From: Paracoccaceae bacterium
Lineage (GTDB): Bacteria; Pseudomonadota; Alphaproteobacteria; Rhodobacterales; Rhodobacteraceae
Direction: 5' to 3'
Length of the DNA stretch: 64,000 nucleotides
Assembly (NCBI GenBank): GCA_016938875.1
Contig: JAFGTV010000029.1
Location: 62,001-126,000, forward strand
Position numbers and translations under genes: made by a program. Shown here in pieces: positions 52,820 through 62,789 of this stretch (within the stretch, counting starts at the first letter, position 1; each line of letters opens with the position of its first letter). Below the pieces are notes generated by a model. The model saw only the letters and a list, made by a program, of their open reading frames with translations. It had not been told where the DNA came from and did no database searches.

Positions 52820-53578
52820 TCAGCCCCGCATCAGCCGGAACACCGCCGAGGCGCCCCAACCCGCCGCGATTGCCAGCACCAGCGACAAGATCCCGTAGAT
52901 CAGCGGTTGTTCGTGGGCCAGCGAATAGATCCAGCGTTCCAGCCCGACCTTGCGCACCCCGATATGGGTTTCATAGGCATCCACCACCGCCCCCGCGCGG
53001 GTCAGAAAGATGCGCGTGGTATAGTCGCCCTCGGTCAGGTTGGCAGGCAGCGCGATCGAAGTGCGAAAAAGCGTCTGCTCGCTCAACTCGACCGCGCCGG
53101 GCAGCACCTGGTAGAGCCCCTTTTCCTGTCGGATGCGGATCAGCGCCTCGGTGAAACGCGCGGCCTCGGGGGATTGTTCGGCGGCGCCGATGGCGCGGAT
53201 CGCGCGCGGGATCGACACCTTGTGGCGCAGATCCTCGGTATCTGACAGCACCTCGGTCAGCGGCGCGGTGGTCGCCACGGCGTAGAAACTGGGGGCCGCG
53301 TCGATCTCGACCGCGTCGGTGTTGATCCAGATGCCGAACCGCTTGCCCTTGCGCCGCACCGTGACCGGGGCCAGCGGGCCGGCGACCGTCACCACCACAT
53401 TCAGGGACGTATCCGCGGGCAAGGGGGCGTCCCGCTTGACCGCGCCAAAGATCAGGATTTCCGAGCCGGCGAAATTCGTAGTGATCGACACCCGCGTCTG
53501 GCTGAGCCCGGCCACCACCTGTTCGGCCCGCAGGGGCAGGGCCGTCAGCAGGCAGATCACCACCGCGCGCCACAGCAT
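52820..53578 (-). CDS. TIGR02186-family exported/membrane protein
   Basis: Signal peptide; EQVVAGLSQTRVSITTNFAGSEILIFGAVKRD; C-terminal TM; adjacent to a TSUP exporter. Confidence 0.8.
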   Translation of the reverse strand: MLWRAVVICLLTALPLRAEQVVAGLSQTRVSITTNFAGSEILIFGAVKRDAPLPADTSLNVVVTVAGPLAPVTVRRKGKRFGIWINTDAVEIDAAPSFYAVATTAPLTEVLSDTEDLRHKVSIPRAIRAIGAAEQSPEAARFTEALIRIRQEKGLYQVLPGAVELSEQTLFRTSIALPANLTEGDYTTRIFLTRAGAVVDAYETHIGVRKVGLERWIYSLAHEQPLIYGILSLVLAIAAGWGASAVFRLMRG

Positions 53579-54492
53579 CAATTCGCCCCACCGGCCAGCG
53601 AATACAGCTCTGCCGGTTTGATCAGCAGCTCCAGCGCGATCTTTCCGCACACCACCAACACCATCAGCGACAACAGGATGCGCAACTGCTCGGCCTTCAT
53701 CCGCATCCCGATCCGGGTGCCGACCTGCGCGCCGACCACGCCCCCGATCAGCAACAGCAGCGCCAGCGCCATGTCCACCGTATAGTTCGTCATGGCGTGC
53801 AGCAGCGTGGTGAACCCGGTGACAAAGATGATCTGGAACAGCGATGTGCCCACCACCACCTTGGTCGGCATTCCCAGGATATAGATCATCGCGGGCAGCA
53901 TGATGAACCCGCCGCCCACGCCCATGACCGCCGCCAGCACCCCCACCGCGGCCCCGACCACCAGCGGCGGCAGCACCGAGATATAAAGACCCGAGGTGCG
54001 AAATTTCATCTTGAAGGGCAGCGCATGCACCCAGGACCGTTGCCGCCTGCGCGGGACCGTGCCGCCCCGCCGGGTGCGGCGGATGGCGCGCAGGCTTTCG
54101 ACCAGCATCAGCGCGCCGATGACCCCCAGGAACAGCACATAGCAAAGCTTGACCAGCAGATCGACCTGGCCCATCTGCTTGAGCGCGTTGAACAGCAGCA
54201 CACCCAGCCCGGCCCCGATCAGCCCGCCGATCATCAGGACCGTGCCCATCCTGAAATCCACGGTCTTTCGCCTGACATGGGCCAGCAGACCCGAATAGGA
54301 CGAGGCGACGATCTGGTTGGCCTGGGTTGCCACCGCCACGGCGGGAGGTATCCCGACAAAGAACAGCAGCGGCGTCATCAAGAACCCGCCGCCCACGCCG
54401 AACATGCCCGACAGGATGCCAACCAGCCCACCCAGCCCCAGCAGGACAAAGGCGTTCACAGAGACCTCGGCGATGGGCAGGTAGATCTGCAT
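53578..54492 (-). CDS. TSUP-family (TauE/SafE-like) sulfite exporter
   Basis: LGLGGLVGILSGMFGVGGGFLMTPLLFFVGIPPAVAVATQ and AVMGVGGGFIMLPAMIYILGMP repeats. Confidence 0.9.
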   Translation of the reverse strand: MQIYLPIAEVSVNAFVLLGLGGLVGILSGMFGVGGGFLMTPLLFFVGIPPAVAVATQANQIVASSYSGLLAHVRRKTVDFRMGTVLMIGGLIGAGLGVLLFNALKQMGQVDLLVKLCYVLFLGVIGALMLVESLRAIRRTRRGGTVPRRRQRSWVHALPFKMKFRTSGLYISVLPPLVVGAAVGVLAAVMGVGGGFIMLPAMIYILGMPTKVVVGTSLFQIIFVTGFTTLLHAMTNYTVDMALALLLLIGGVVGAQVGTRIGMRMKAEQLRILLSLMVLVVCGKIALELLIKPAELYSLAGGAN

Positions 54493-54544
54493 ATATGGTC
54501 CCTAAAGCCTGTGCCCCGCGTCTGGCAAGGGCGCGCGCCCGGTT

Positions 54545-55513
54545 CTAACGCTCCTTCACGTAAGGTTCACCACCGGCGCGCGGCGGAATGGCCCGCCCGA
54601 CAAACCCCGCCAGGATCACCACAGTCAGGATATAGGGCAGCGCGTCCATGACCTGCACCGGCACCACGACGCCGCCCAGGTCGATGTTCTGATAGCGCAG
54701 CGCGATCGCCTGGAGAAACCCGAAAAGCATCGTCGCCATCAGCGCATACCAGGGCCGCCACTTGGCAAAGATCAGCGCGGCCAGCGCGATAAAGCCCCGC
54801 CCGGCCGTCATGTCCTTGACGAACCCCGCCTGAAGCGCGGTCGCCAGATAGGCCCCCGCGATCCCGCACAGCACCCCGCAGATCGCCACCGCCGCAAAGC
54901 GCAGGCCGATCACCGACACCCCCGCGGTATCCACCGCGGCGGGGTTTTCCCCCACCGCCCGCAGCCGCAGCCCAAACCGCGTGCGGTAAAGCAGCCACCA
55001 GGTCGCAGGCACCAGCGCAAAGGCCAGATAGACCAGCACCGTGTGCCCCGAGATCAGCTCGTAATAGACCGGGCCCAGGCCCGGCACCCCGCGCAGCGCC
55101 TCGGCAAAGGGCAGGGTCACCGGCTCGAACCGGGCGCCGCCCAGCAGCGAGGGGGTGCGCCCCCCTTGTCTGAACCAGTCCTGCGCGATGACCACGGTCA
55201 GCCCGGCGGCCAGGAAATTGATCGCCACGCCCGAGATCAGCTGATTGCCCCGGAACGTGATCGAGGCCAGCCCGTGGATGCCCGCCAGAACCATCGACGC
55301 CGCGATCCCGGCCAAAAGGCCCAGCCAGACCGACCCCGTGACCGCCGCCACCGCCGCCGAGAAAAACGCGGCGAACAGCATCTTGCCCTCTAGCCCGATG
55401 TCGAAAATGCCCGCGCGTTCGGAAAACAACCCCGCCAGACAGGCCAGCAACAACGGTGTGGACAGCCGCACGGTGGAATCGAGCACTTGCAGGACGGTCA
55501 GGAAATCCATCAC
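54545..55513 (-). CDS. BMP-type (nucleoside) ABC transporter permease
   Basis: RLSTPLLLACLAGLFSERAGIFDIGLEGKML; operon with BMP SBP and ATPase. Confidence 0.9.
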   Translation of the reverse strand: MMDFLTVLQVLDSTVRLSTPLLLACLAGLFSERAGIFDIGLEGKMLFAAFFSAAVAAVTGSVWLGLLAGIAASMVLAGIHGLASITFRGNQLISGVAINFLAAGLTVVIAQDWFRQGGRTPSLLGGARFEPVTLPFAEALRGVPGLGPVYYELISGHTVLVYLAFALVPATWWLLYRTRFGLRLRAVGENPAAVDTAGVSVIGLRFAAVAICGVLCGIAGAYLATALQAGFVKDMTAGRGFIALAALIFAKWRPWYALMATMLFGFLQAIALRYQNIDLGGVVVPVQVMDALPYILTVVILAGFVGRAIPPRAGGEPYVKER

Positions 55514-56604
55514 GCGCGATCCTTTCGCAAGGCCAGGAACAGTTTTTCCAGCGGCATCCGCACCATGTTGTCCAGCGCGCCGGTGAACAGGATCACCAAG
55601 GCCTGGATCACCACGATCAACTCACGCGGGATATTGGTCCACAGCGCCAGTTCCGCCCCGCCTTGGTAGAGAAATCCGAACAGGATCGCCGCCAGGAACA
55701 CCCCGAACGGGTGGTTGCGCCCCATCAGCGCGACCGCGATGCCGATGAATCCCGCCCCCTCGACCGAGTTCAGAACCAGCCGCTCGGCCTCGCCCATCAC
55801 GTTGTTGATGGCCATCATCCCCGCCAGCGCGCCGGATACCAGCATCGCCGCCATGATGATGCGCACCGGGCGGATGCCGGCATAGACGGCGGCCGGTTCG
55901 GAATGGCCCTGGGCGCGGATCTCGTATCCCAGCCGGGTGCGCCAGATCAAAAGCCACACCAGCACACAGGCCACCACCGCGATCAGAAAGCTGATATTGG
56001 CCGGGGCCGCCCTGGAAAAGGCGATGCCGAACGGCGCCAGCAGATCGTGCAGGGTCGGCAGATGCGCCCCGGGTGGAAACTTTGCGGTGGCCGGGTCCAT
56101 GGATCCGGTGGGCCGCATCACGTTGACCAGCAGGTAATTCAGCACCGAGGCCGCGATAAAGTTGAACATGATCGTGGTGATCACGATGTGGCTGCCGCGC
56201 TTGGCCTGCAACCAGGCCGGGATCGCCGCCCAGGCCGCCCCGAACAGCGCCGCCCCCACCACCGCCGCGGGCAGCGCCAGCGCCCAGTGCGGCCAAGGCA
56301 GCGCCAGACAGATCAGCGCCACGCCCAGCCCGCCCAGCGTCGCCTGCCCCTCGCCGCCGATGTTGAACATCCGCGCGTGAAAGGCGACGGCCACGGCCAG
56401 CCCGGTAAAGATGAAGTTGGTCGCGTAATAAAGCGTATAGCCCCACGCATAGGTCGACCCCAGCGCGCCGGTCACCATCAGCTTGACCGCCGCCACCGGA
56501 TCCTCGCCGATCGCCACGATCACCAGGGTCGACAACAGCGCGGCCAGCACCAGGCTGATCACCGGGATCAGCACCACGTCGGCCCATTTCGGCATTACGT
56601 CCAT
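55510..56604 (-). CDS. BMP-type (nucleoside) ABC transporter permease
   Basis: FTGLAVAVAFHARMFNIGGEGQATLGGLG. Confidence 0.9.
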   Translation of the reverse strand: MDVMPKWADVVLIPVISLVLAALLSTLVIVAIGEDPVAAVKLMVTGALGSTYAWGYTLYYATNFIFTGLAVAVAFHARMFNIGGEGQATLGGLGVALICLALPWPHWALALPAAVVGAALFGAAWAAIPAWLQAKRGSHIVITTIMFNFIAASVLNYLLVNVMRPTGSMDPATAKFPPGAHLPTLHDLLAPFGIAFSRAAPANISFLIAVVACVLVWLLIWRTRLGYEIRAQGHSEPAAVYAGIRPVRIIMAAMLVSGALAGMMAINNVMGEAERLVLNSVEGAGFIGIAVALMGRNHPFGVFLAAILFGFLYQGGAELALWTNIPRELIVVIQALVILFTGALDNMVRMPLEKLFLALRKDRA

Positions 56605-56605
56605 A

Positions 56606-58174
56606 TCATGCCGCCTTTGTATCCATGCCGGCCATCATCAGGCCCAGCTCTTTCTCGTCGGTTTCGCCGGGCAGGCGTTCGCCCATGATGCGCCCGTCGA
56701 ACATCACCGCGATGCGGTCGGACATCGACAGGATCTCTTCCAGCTCGACGCTGACCAGCAGCACGGCCTTACCGGCGTCGCGCAGATCCAGGATCTGTTG
56801 GTGGATGAATTCGATCGCGCCAATGTCGACGCCGCGCGTGGGCTGGCCAACCAGCAGCAGGTCGGGATTTCGCTCGATCTCGCGTGCCAGGACCAGTTTC
56901 TGCTGGTTCCCGCCCGAGAAATTCTTGGCCGCCAGAACCGGGTTCGGCGGACGCACGTCGAACCGGGCCATCTTGTCTGCGGCCAGATCGCGGATGCCCG
57001 CATTGTCCATAAAAAGCGCGTTTTTCTGATAGGCCGGGTCGTGGTGATAGCCGAATACCATGTTCTCCCAGGCGGTGAATTCCATGATCAGGCCTTCGCG
57101 CTGGCGGTCCTCGGGGACATGGCAGATGCCGCGGGCGCGGCGCGACTGGCCGTCGGAATGGCGGCCGGTCAGGTCGATCTCTTGCCCGTTGATGCGCACC
57201 GTGCCGGTGCCATGGGTAATCCCGCCCAGAACCTCCAGCAGTTGCGACTGGCCGTTGCCGGAAACCCCGGCGATCCCCAGGATCTCGCCCGCGCGAACGT
57301 TCAGCGACACGCCTTTCAGGCGCTCGACCCCGTCCTCGTCGACCACGCGCAGGTTCTCGACCTCCAGCACGGTCTTGCCGGGTTGGGCGGGTTTCTTGTC
57401 GACACGCAGCAGAACCTTTCGTCCGACCATCATTTCGGCCAGGTGCTCGGGGTCGGTCTGCGAGGTCTGGATGGTCGCCGTCATCTCGCCCCGGCGCATC
57501 ACGGACACGGTGTCGGTCGCGGCCATGATCTCGCGCAGCTTGTGGGTGATCAGGATGATCGTCTTGCCCTCGGCGCGCAGGTTTTCGAGGATGCGGAACA
57601 GGTGATCGGCCTCGGCGGGGGTCAGCACGCCGGTGGGTTCGTCCAGGATCAGGATGTCGGCCTGGCGATACAGCGCCTTGAGGATCTCGACGCGCTGCTG
57701 CATGCCGACGCCCAGATCTTCGATCTTGGCATCGGGATCGACGTTCAGTTCATACTCTGCCGCCAGGGTCTTGAGGATGCCCCGCGCCTTGGCCAGAGAG
57801 GGTTTCAACAGCCGCCCCTCTTCGGCGCCAAGCACCACGTTTTCCAGCACGGTAAAGTTTTCGACCAGCTTGAAATGCTGGAAAACCATGCCGATGCCCG
57901 CGCGGATCGCGGCCTGGCTGTCGGGGATCGAGGTCTTTTTCCCGGCGATGAAAATCTCGCCCGCGTCGGCCTTGTAAAAGCCGTAGAGGATCGACATCAG
58001 CGTGGATTTGCCCGCGCCGTTCTCGCCTATGATGCCGTGAATGGTGCCGGGCATGACCCTGATCGAGATATCCTTGTTCGCCTGAACCGGCCCAAAGGCC
58101 TTGGATATCCCGCGCAATTCGATTGCCGGGGCGACATCCGTCTGCCGCCCCTGTGCCATGCCCGCCTGTACCAT
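56606..58174 (-). CDS. nucleoside/sugar-type ABC transporter ATP-binding protein (tandem ATPase domains)
   Basis: GENGAGKSTLMSILYGFYKADAGEI, LILDEPTGVLTPAEAD, FSGGNQQKLVLAREI. Confidence 0.94.
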   Translation of the reverse strand: MVQAGMAQGRQTDVAPAIELRGISKAFGPVQANKDISIRVMPGTIHGIIGENGAGKSTLMSILYGFYKADAGEIFIAGKKTSIPDSQAAIRAGIGMVFQHFKLVENFTVLENVVLGAEEGRLLKPSLAKARGILKTLAAEYELNVDPDAKIEDLGVGMQQRVEILKALYRQADILILDEPTGVLTPAEADHLFRILENLRAEGKTIILITHKLREIMAATDTVSVMRRGEMTATIQTSQTDPEHLAEMMVGRKVLLRVDKKPAQPGKTVLEVENLRVVDEDGVERLKGVSLNVRAGEILGIAGVSGNGQSQLLEVLGGITHGTGTVRINGQEIDLTGRHSDGQSRRARGICHVPEDRQREGLIMEFTAWENMVFGYHHDPAYQKNALFMDNAGIRDLAADKMARFDVRPPNPVLAAKNFSGGNQQKLVLAREIERNPDLLLVGQPTRGVDIGAIEFIHQQILDLRDAGKAVLLVSVELEEILSMSDRIAVMFDGRIMGERLPGETDEKELGLMMAGMDTKAA

Positions 58175-58180
58175 CTGCCC

Positions 58181-59170
58181 TTATTTCACCGGGCAGGTGT
58201 TGTCGGTCATGTAGTCATGAACGACGATCTCGCCCGAGATGATCTTGGCCTTGGCGTCCTCGACGGCGGCGATCATGTCGTCGTTGACCAGTGCGGCGTT
58301 GTTGTCATCCACCGCATAGCCCACGCCATCCTGGGCCAGGCCCAGGGTGAAGATGCCGGTTTCCAGATCCGCGCCCGACATGAACGCGTCGTAAACCGCG
58401 ACATCCACCCGCTTTACCATCGAGGTCAGAACCTGACCGGGGTGCATATAGTTCTGGTTGCTGTCCACGCCGATCGACAGGATCCCCTCGTCGGCGGCGG
58501 TTTGCAGCACGCCCACCCCGGTGCCGCCGGCGGCGGCATAGATCACGTCGGCACCCTGGCTGATCTGGGCGCGGGTCAATTCGCCGCCCTTGACCGGGTC
58601 GTTCCAGGCCGTCGGCGTGGTGCCGGTCATGTTCTGGATCACGGTGGCGTCGGGATTGGCCGCCTTGACGCCCTGTACATAGCCGCAGGCGAACTTGCGG
58701 ATCAGCGGGATGTCCATGCCGCCGATAAAGCCCACGGTGCCGGTTTTCGACGCCATCGCGGCCATCATGCCTGCCAGATAGCTGCCCTCATGTTCCGAAA
58801 ACACGATCGAGCGGACATTGGGGGCATCCACCACCATGTCGATGATCGCGAATTTGGTGTCCGGGTAGTCGGCGGCGACCTCTTCCAGGATCGACCCAAA
58901 GGCGAACCCGGCCATGACGATCGGGTTCAGCCCGGCCTCGGCAAAGCGGCGCAGGGCCTGTTCGCGCTGGGCCTCGGATTGCAGCTCGATCTCGCGATAG
59001 GTTTCGCCGGTCTCGGCCTTCCACTTTTCGGCGCCGGCAAAGGCGGCCTCGTTAAAGGATTTGTCGAACTTGCCGCCCAGGTCATAGATCATCGCCGGTT
59101 CGGACAGTGCGGCGCCCGCGCTCAGCGCAAAGGCGGCGGCGGTGCCCAGGATCTTGTGCATCAGGGTCAT
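58181..59170 (-). CDS. BMP-family ABC transporter substrate-binding protein
   Basis: Signal peptide; AMIYDLGGKFDKSFNEAAFAGAEKW, GVDSNQNYMHPGQVLTSMVKRVD. Confidence 0.94.
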   Translation of the reverse strand: MTLMHKILGTAAAFALSAGAALSEPAMIYDLGGKFDKSFNEAAFAGAEKWKAETGETYREIELQSEAQREQALRRFAEAGLNPIVMAGFAFGSILEEVAADYPDTKFAIIDMVVDAPNVRSIVFSEHEGSYLAGMMAAMASKTGTVGFIGGMDIPLIRKFACGYVQGVKAANPDATVIQNMTGTTPTAWNDPVKGGELTRAQISQGADVIYAAAGGTGVGVLQTAADEGILSIGVDSNQNYMHPGQVLTSMVKRVDVAVYDAFMSGADLETGIFTLGLAQDGVGYAVDDNNAALVNDDMIAAVEDAKAKIISGEIVVHDYMTDNTCPVK

Positions 59171-59305
59171 GGAAAACTCTCCCGGTTGGTTGTTGGGGTG
59201 GCGCGGGCCAATGGCGCGCGGGCCGCAAGGGCCTGAAACCTGTCGTGATTAAGGCCGCAGTGCCGCGAAGGGGTCAACCGATTCCTGCCGCTTTGTCGCA
59301 CAGGA

Positions 59306-59725
59306 TCATTCCCCGGCCAGAGCCTTGCGCATCACCAGGGCATCGACACGCAGCCCCCCCGGCGCGGTGTAATAGCCCGTCCGACATCCGGCCAGGCCAT
59401 AGCCTGCACCAGCATAAAGCGCGCGTGCGGCGGCGTTGTCGGCGGCGACCTCCAGAAACGCCTCGGTGGCGCCCTGTGCGCGGGCCTCGGCCTCGAACGC
59501 GGCCAGCAGGGCGCGGCCCCGCCCGGCGCGCCGGGCGTCGGGATGCACGGCCAGGGTCAGCAACTCGACCTCGCCCGCCACGGCCCGGCCCAGGGCAAAC
59601 CCGGTGCCGTCGCCACGCAGAAAGACGCCCCGCGTGTCCAGCAGGGCGGCGAATTCATCGGCCGACCAGGGCCGCGGATGGGTAAAGCACAGCCCATGCA
59701 GCACGGCCAATGCGTCTGGGGTCAT
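59306..59725 (-). CDS. rimI: ribosomal-protein-alanine N-acetyltransferase-like GNAT protein
   Basis: [56 protein letters not shown]; overlaps tsaB. Confidence 0.88.
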   Translation of the reverse strand: MTPDALAVLHGLCFTHPRPWSADEFAALLDTRGVFLRGDGTGFALGRAVAGEVELLTLAVHPDARRAGRGRALLAAFEAEARAQGATEAFLEVAADNAAARALYAGAGYGLAGCRTGYYTAPGGLRVDALVMRKALAGE

Positions 59726-60390
59726 GGCAGGATCACCGGCGGCGGATCGCTGGGCGGCGCGGCGTCCGCCGGGCGCACATAAAGCGGGGCAGGGCGCGAA
59801 GACGGGGTCTGTCCGATCCGACCGGCGGCAATTTGGGCGATGCGCGGGGCGATTTGCGTCAGCACGGCGGGCGTGCCCGACAGGCCCAGCGCCGTGCCGA
59901 TCCGCGTGGCCTCGTGCCCCAGAACGCAGGTGCCCAGGGGCAGGTCCGGGTGTTCGCCGGGCGCGTCGGGCGAGGCCTGCCAGGGCGCACCGATCGGCAG
60001 GTCATCGCGGATCGCCTGCATATAGACCGTGTCGCGCGGCGCGGGCAGGCTGACCAACAGCGGACCAGCCGCGCCCTGCGCCATCACCGCAAAGCTGGAC
60101 ACGCCGATGGCCGGCACCCCCAACCCCAGCGCCAGTCCGCGCGCGGCGGAAACCGCGATGCGGATGCCGGTGAAATTGCCCGGCCCCACACCGACGCCGA
60201 TGGCATCCAGGTCGCGCCAGCTGATCCCGGCCTGGTCCAGCAACGCGGCCAGGAGCGGCATCAGATGCTCGGCCTGACCGCGCCCCATCTCGGCGTGGCG
60301 CTCGGCCACGATCTGGCCGTCGCGCAACAAAGCGGCCGCGCAATGCGCGGCCGACGTGTCAAAGGCCAACAGGGTCGGGGGCTGGCTCAT
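59722..60390 (-). CDS. tsaB: tRNA t6A biosynthesis protein TsaB
   Basis: [59 protein letters not shown]. Confidence 0.93.
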   Translation of the reverse strand: MSQPPTLLAFDTSAAHCAAALLRDGQIVAERHAEMGRGQAEHLMPLLAALLDQAGISWRDLDAIGVGVGPGNFTGIRIAVSAARGLALGLGVPAIGVSSFAVMAQGAAGPLLVSLPAPRDTVYMQAIRDDLPIGAPWQASPDAPGEHPDLPLGTCVLGHEATRIGTALGLSGTPAVLTQIAPRIAQIAAGRIGQTPSSRPAPLYVRPADAAPPSDPPPVILP

Positions 60391-60394
60391 GCCC

Positions 60395-60955
60395 TCACTC
60401 GGCGACAGGGCGCACCTCGGTGACCTCGGGGATATAGTGGCGCAGCAGGTTCTCGATCCCCATCTTCAGCGTCAGCGTCGACGACGGGCAGCCCGCACAG
60501 GCCCCCTGCATGTGCAGATAGACAACGCCCCGCTCGAACCCGTGAAAGGTGATGTCGCCCCCGTCCTGCGCCACGGCAGGGCGCACGCGGGTGTCCAGCA
60601 ACTGCTTGATCTGGCTCACGATCTCGGCGTCGGGGCCGTCATGGTCGGCATGGCCCGCATCCGCGGCCTCGCCGATCAGGGCAGGTTGGCCGGATTGGAA
60701 ATGCTCCATGATCGCGCCCAGGATGGCGGGCTTGATATGATCCCACTCGGCGTCGTCGTGCTTGGTCACGGTGACGAAATCGGTGCCGAAGAACACGGCG
60801 CGCACACCGTCCACGGCGAAAATGCGGCTGGCCAGCGGCGATTGCGCCGCCCCGTCGGAATTGGGGAAATCCGCTGTGCCCGCCTCCAGCACGGCCTGGC
60901 CGGGCAGGAATTTCAGCGTCGCGGGGTTTGGCGTGGATTCGGTCTGAATGAACAT
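60395..60955 (-). CDS. NifU/Nfu-family Fe-S scaffold protein
   Basis: [20 protein letters not shown]-terminal [31 protein letters not shown]. Confidence 0.93.
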   Translation of the reverse strand: MFIQTESTPNPATLKFLPGQAVLEAGTADFPNSDGAAQSPLASRIFAVDGVRAVFFGTDFVTVTKHDDAEWDHIKPAILGAIMEHFQSGQPALIGEAADAGHADHDGPDAEIVSQIKQLLDTRVRPAVAQDGGDITFHGFERGVVYLHMQGACAGCPSSTLTLKMGIENLLRHYIPEVTEVRPVAE

Positions 60956-61013
60956 CTGGCACATTCCTTAGTTTTCCACTCGGATATGCGCCAACAGGCT
61001 GGATTTGTCAAGG

Positions 61014-61030
61014 TTTAGAACGATTCTAAA
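61014..61030. promoter_or_regulatory. Irr/ICE iron-control box upstream of the nfu-like gene
   Basis: TTTAGAA-cga-TTCTAAA, inside a perfect 11-bp inverted repeat AAGGTTTAGAA-cga-TTCTAAACCTT (61010-61034). Confidence 0.8.
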
Positions 61031-61033
61031 CCT

Positions 61034-61489
61034 TTAACACACCGCCTCCAGCCCTTCCTTGGACAGTCCCCCCGGAACCAGCGTCATCGGCACCGGCAGG
61101 TTGCCGGCACTCTTGGTCAACTGGGTGACCAGCGGGCCGGGCCCTTTCTTGTCGGTGCCAGCCCCCAGAACCAGCACCCCGATCTCGCCATCCTCGCGGA
61201 TCTGGGCCAGGATTTCGGTCGCCGCCTCGCCCTCGCGGATGACCAGTTCGGGGTTGATCCCCTGGCGGTCGCGCATCCATTTGGCAAAGACCTCGAAATG
61301 GGCCTCGATCCGCTCGCGGGCCTCTTCGCGCATCAGATCGCCGACGCCGATCCAGTGGTTGAACTCCTCGGGCGCGATCACCGAGAGGATCTGAACCGCG
61401 CCGCCGGTCTTGGCTGCGCGCATCGCGGCGAACCGCATGGCATTCAGGCATTCGCGGCTGTCATCGAGCACGACCAGAAATTTGCGCAT
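61034..61489 (-). CDS. universal stress protein (UspA family)
   Basis: KFLVVLDDSRECLNAMRFAAMRAAKTGGAVQILSVI...IGVLVLGAGTDKKGPGPLV. Confidence 0.88.
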   Translation of the reverse strand: MRKFLVVLDDSRECLNAMRFAAMRAAKTGGAVQILSVIAPEEFNHWIGVGDLMREEARERIEAHFEVFAKWMRDRQGINPELVIREGEAATEILAQIREDGEIGVLVLGAGTDKKGPGPLVTQLTKSAGNLPVPMTLVPGGLSKEGLEAVC

Positions 61490-61620
61490 CGGTGCCTCCC
61501 TGGAAACCGCGGATCACAATGACCCAGGCCGGGCACGCTGGCAACTGCCGCCCGCCGCACGCTTGCCGCAGGGCAGGGGCGGCGGCGGGGCCGGGATCAT
61601 GGGTCTGTCCGCCAGCGGTG

Positions 61621-62484
61621 TTACGCCTTGGAATGCGCCCAATCCCAATACAGGTCGCGCGCGCGCGCCGTCATCGGGCCGGGTTGATATTGCACGTCGT
61701 CAAAGGCCTTGACCGGTGTCACCTTCATCATGTTGCCCGACAAGAACACCTCGTCGGCGGCGCGAAAATCGTCAAAGCCCAGCACGGCCTCGTGCACCTT
61801 GACCCCGTCGGCGCGCAGGTTCGAGATGTGGCGCGCGCGGGTGATCCCGGCCAGGAATGTGCCGTTGGGGATCGGCGTGAATACCTCGCCATCCTTGACC
61901 ATGAAGACGTTGGCGGTGGCGGTTTCCGCGACATTGCCCATCGCGTCGGCCACCAGCGCGTTGCCGAACCCCTTGGTGCGGGCCTCGGCCAGCATGCGCG
62001 CGTTGTTGGGATAGAGGCAGCCGGCCTTGGCATTGACCACGTTGTTTTCCAGCACCGGACGGCGAAAGCGGGTGGTCGTCAGGGTGGTGGCACTGCCCGG
62101 CGCGGCCATCGGGATTTCCTCAAGGCAGATGGCAAAGCCGGTCGAGCCGGGTTTCGGCACGATGCCCAGTACGTCGCCCTCAAGCGCCCAGTACATCGGG
62201 CGGATATAGACGGCGGTTTCCGGGGCATAGGCCTTGAGCCCCTCCATGACGATCGCGTGCATGTCCTCGGCGTTCACCGTGGGCGTGATCATCAGGGCCT
62301 CGGCCGAGCGGTTGACCCGCGCGCAATGGGCCATCAGGTCCGGGGCGATCCCCTCGAAATAGCGCGCGCCATCAAAGACCGTGGTGCCCAGCCAACTGCC
62401 GTGATCGGCGGCGCGCATGATGGGCAGGTCGCCCTTGTGCCAGCTGCCTTCGAAATAGGTTCGGATATTGATGCCGGTGGCCAT
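61621..62484 (-). CDS. ilvE: branched-chain aminotransferase-like, class IV
   Basis: LGTTVFDGARYFEG, IRPMYWALEG, NVVNAKAGCLYPNNARMLAEA, ATANVFMVKDGEVFTP. Confidence 0.85.
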   Translation of the reverse strand: MATGINIRTYFEGSWHKGDLPIMRAADHGSWLGTTVFDGARYFEGIAPDLMAHCARVNRSAEALMITPTVNAEDMHAIVMEGLKAYAPETAVYIRPMYWALEGDVLGIVPKPGSTGFAICLEEIPMAAPGSATTLTTTRFRRPVLENNVVNAKAGCLYPNNARMLAEARTKGFGNALVADAMGNVAETATANVFMVKDGEVFTPIPNGTFLAGITRARHISNLRADGVKVHEAVLGFDDFRAADEVFLSGNMMKVTPVKAFDDVQYQPGPMTARARDLYWDWAHSKA

Positions 62485-62551
62485 GACTACTCTCTCTTCT
62501 GGGATGCGCGCGCAGACTAGACCCGCCGGGCGGAGGCGTCCAGATGCCAAA

Positions 62552-62580
62552 GCCAAACGCCCCCGTCGGGGCGCGTTGGC
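62552..62580 (-). terminator. candidate hairpin terminator downstream of trpS / upstream of ilvE
   Basis: GCCAAACGCCCCcgtcGGGGCGCGTTGGC; imperfect stem with T-rich 3' side on the minus strand. Confidence 0.3.
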
Positions 62581-62789
62581 CCCGGTGCGGGTCGTTCCCG
62601 GACACGCCCGCCGCCGAAGCCGGGTCAGCTGCGGCAGCCGTCTTGTGAAACGGGCGGGGGGGGGAGGGGCGGTCACTGGCGGTCCCCTGCCGGTGCGCGG
62701 CTACGAAGGAAATGGCCAATGCCGGGCAGATGCCTGTGCCCGCGCCCTGGGATGTCGGCGCGGGCTATGGGCCTGTTCGGGGGACGCAG

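Noticed and set aside
56177-56184. GTGATCAC inside the BMP permease gene
   Set aside because: Coding, encodes conserved residues, no paired site
56483-59236. 917-aa ORF on + strand opposite the BMP transporter
   Set aside because: Antisense shadow ORF of clear ABC transporter genes
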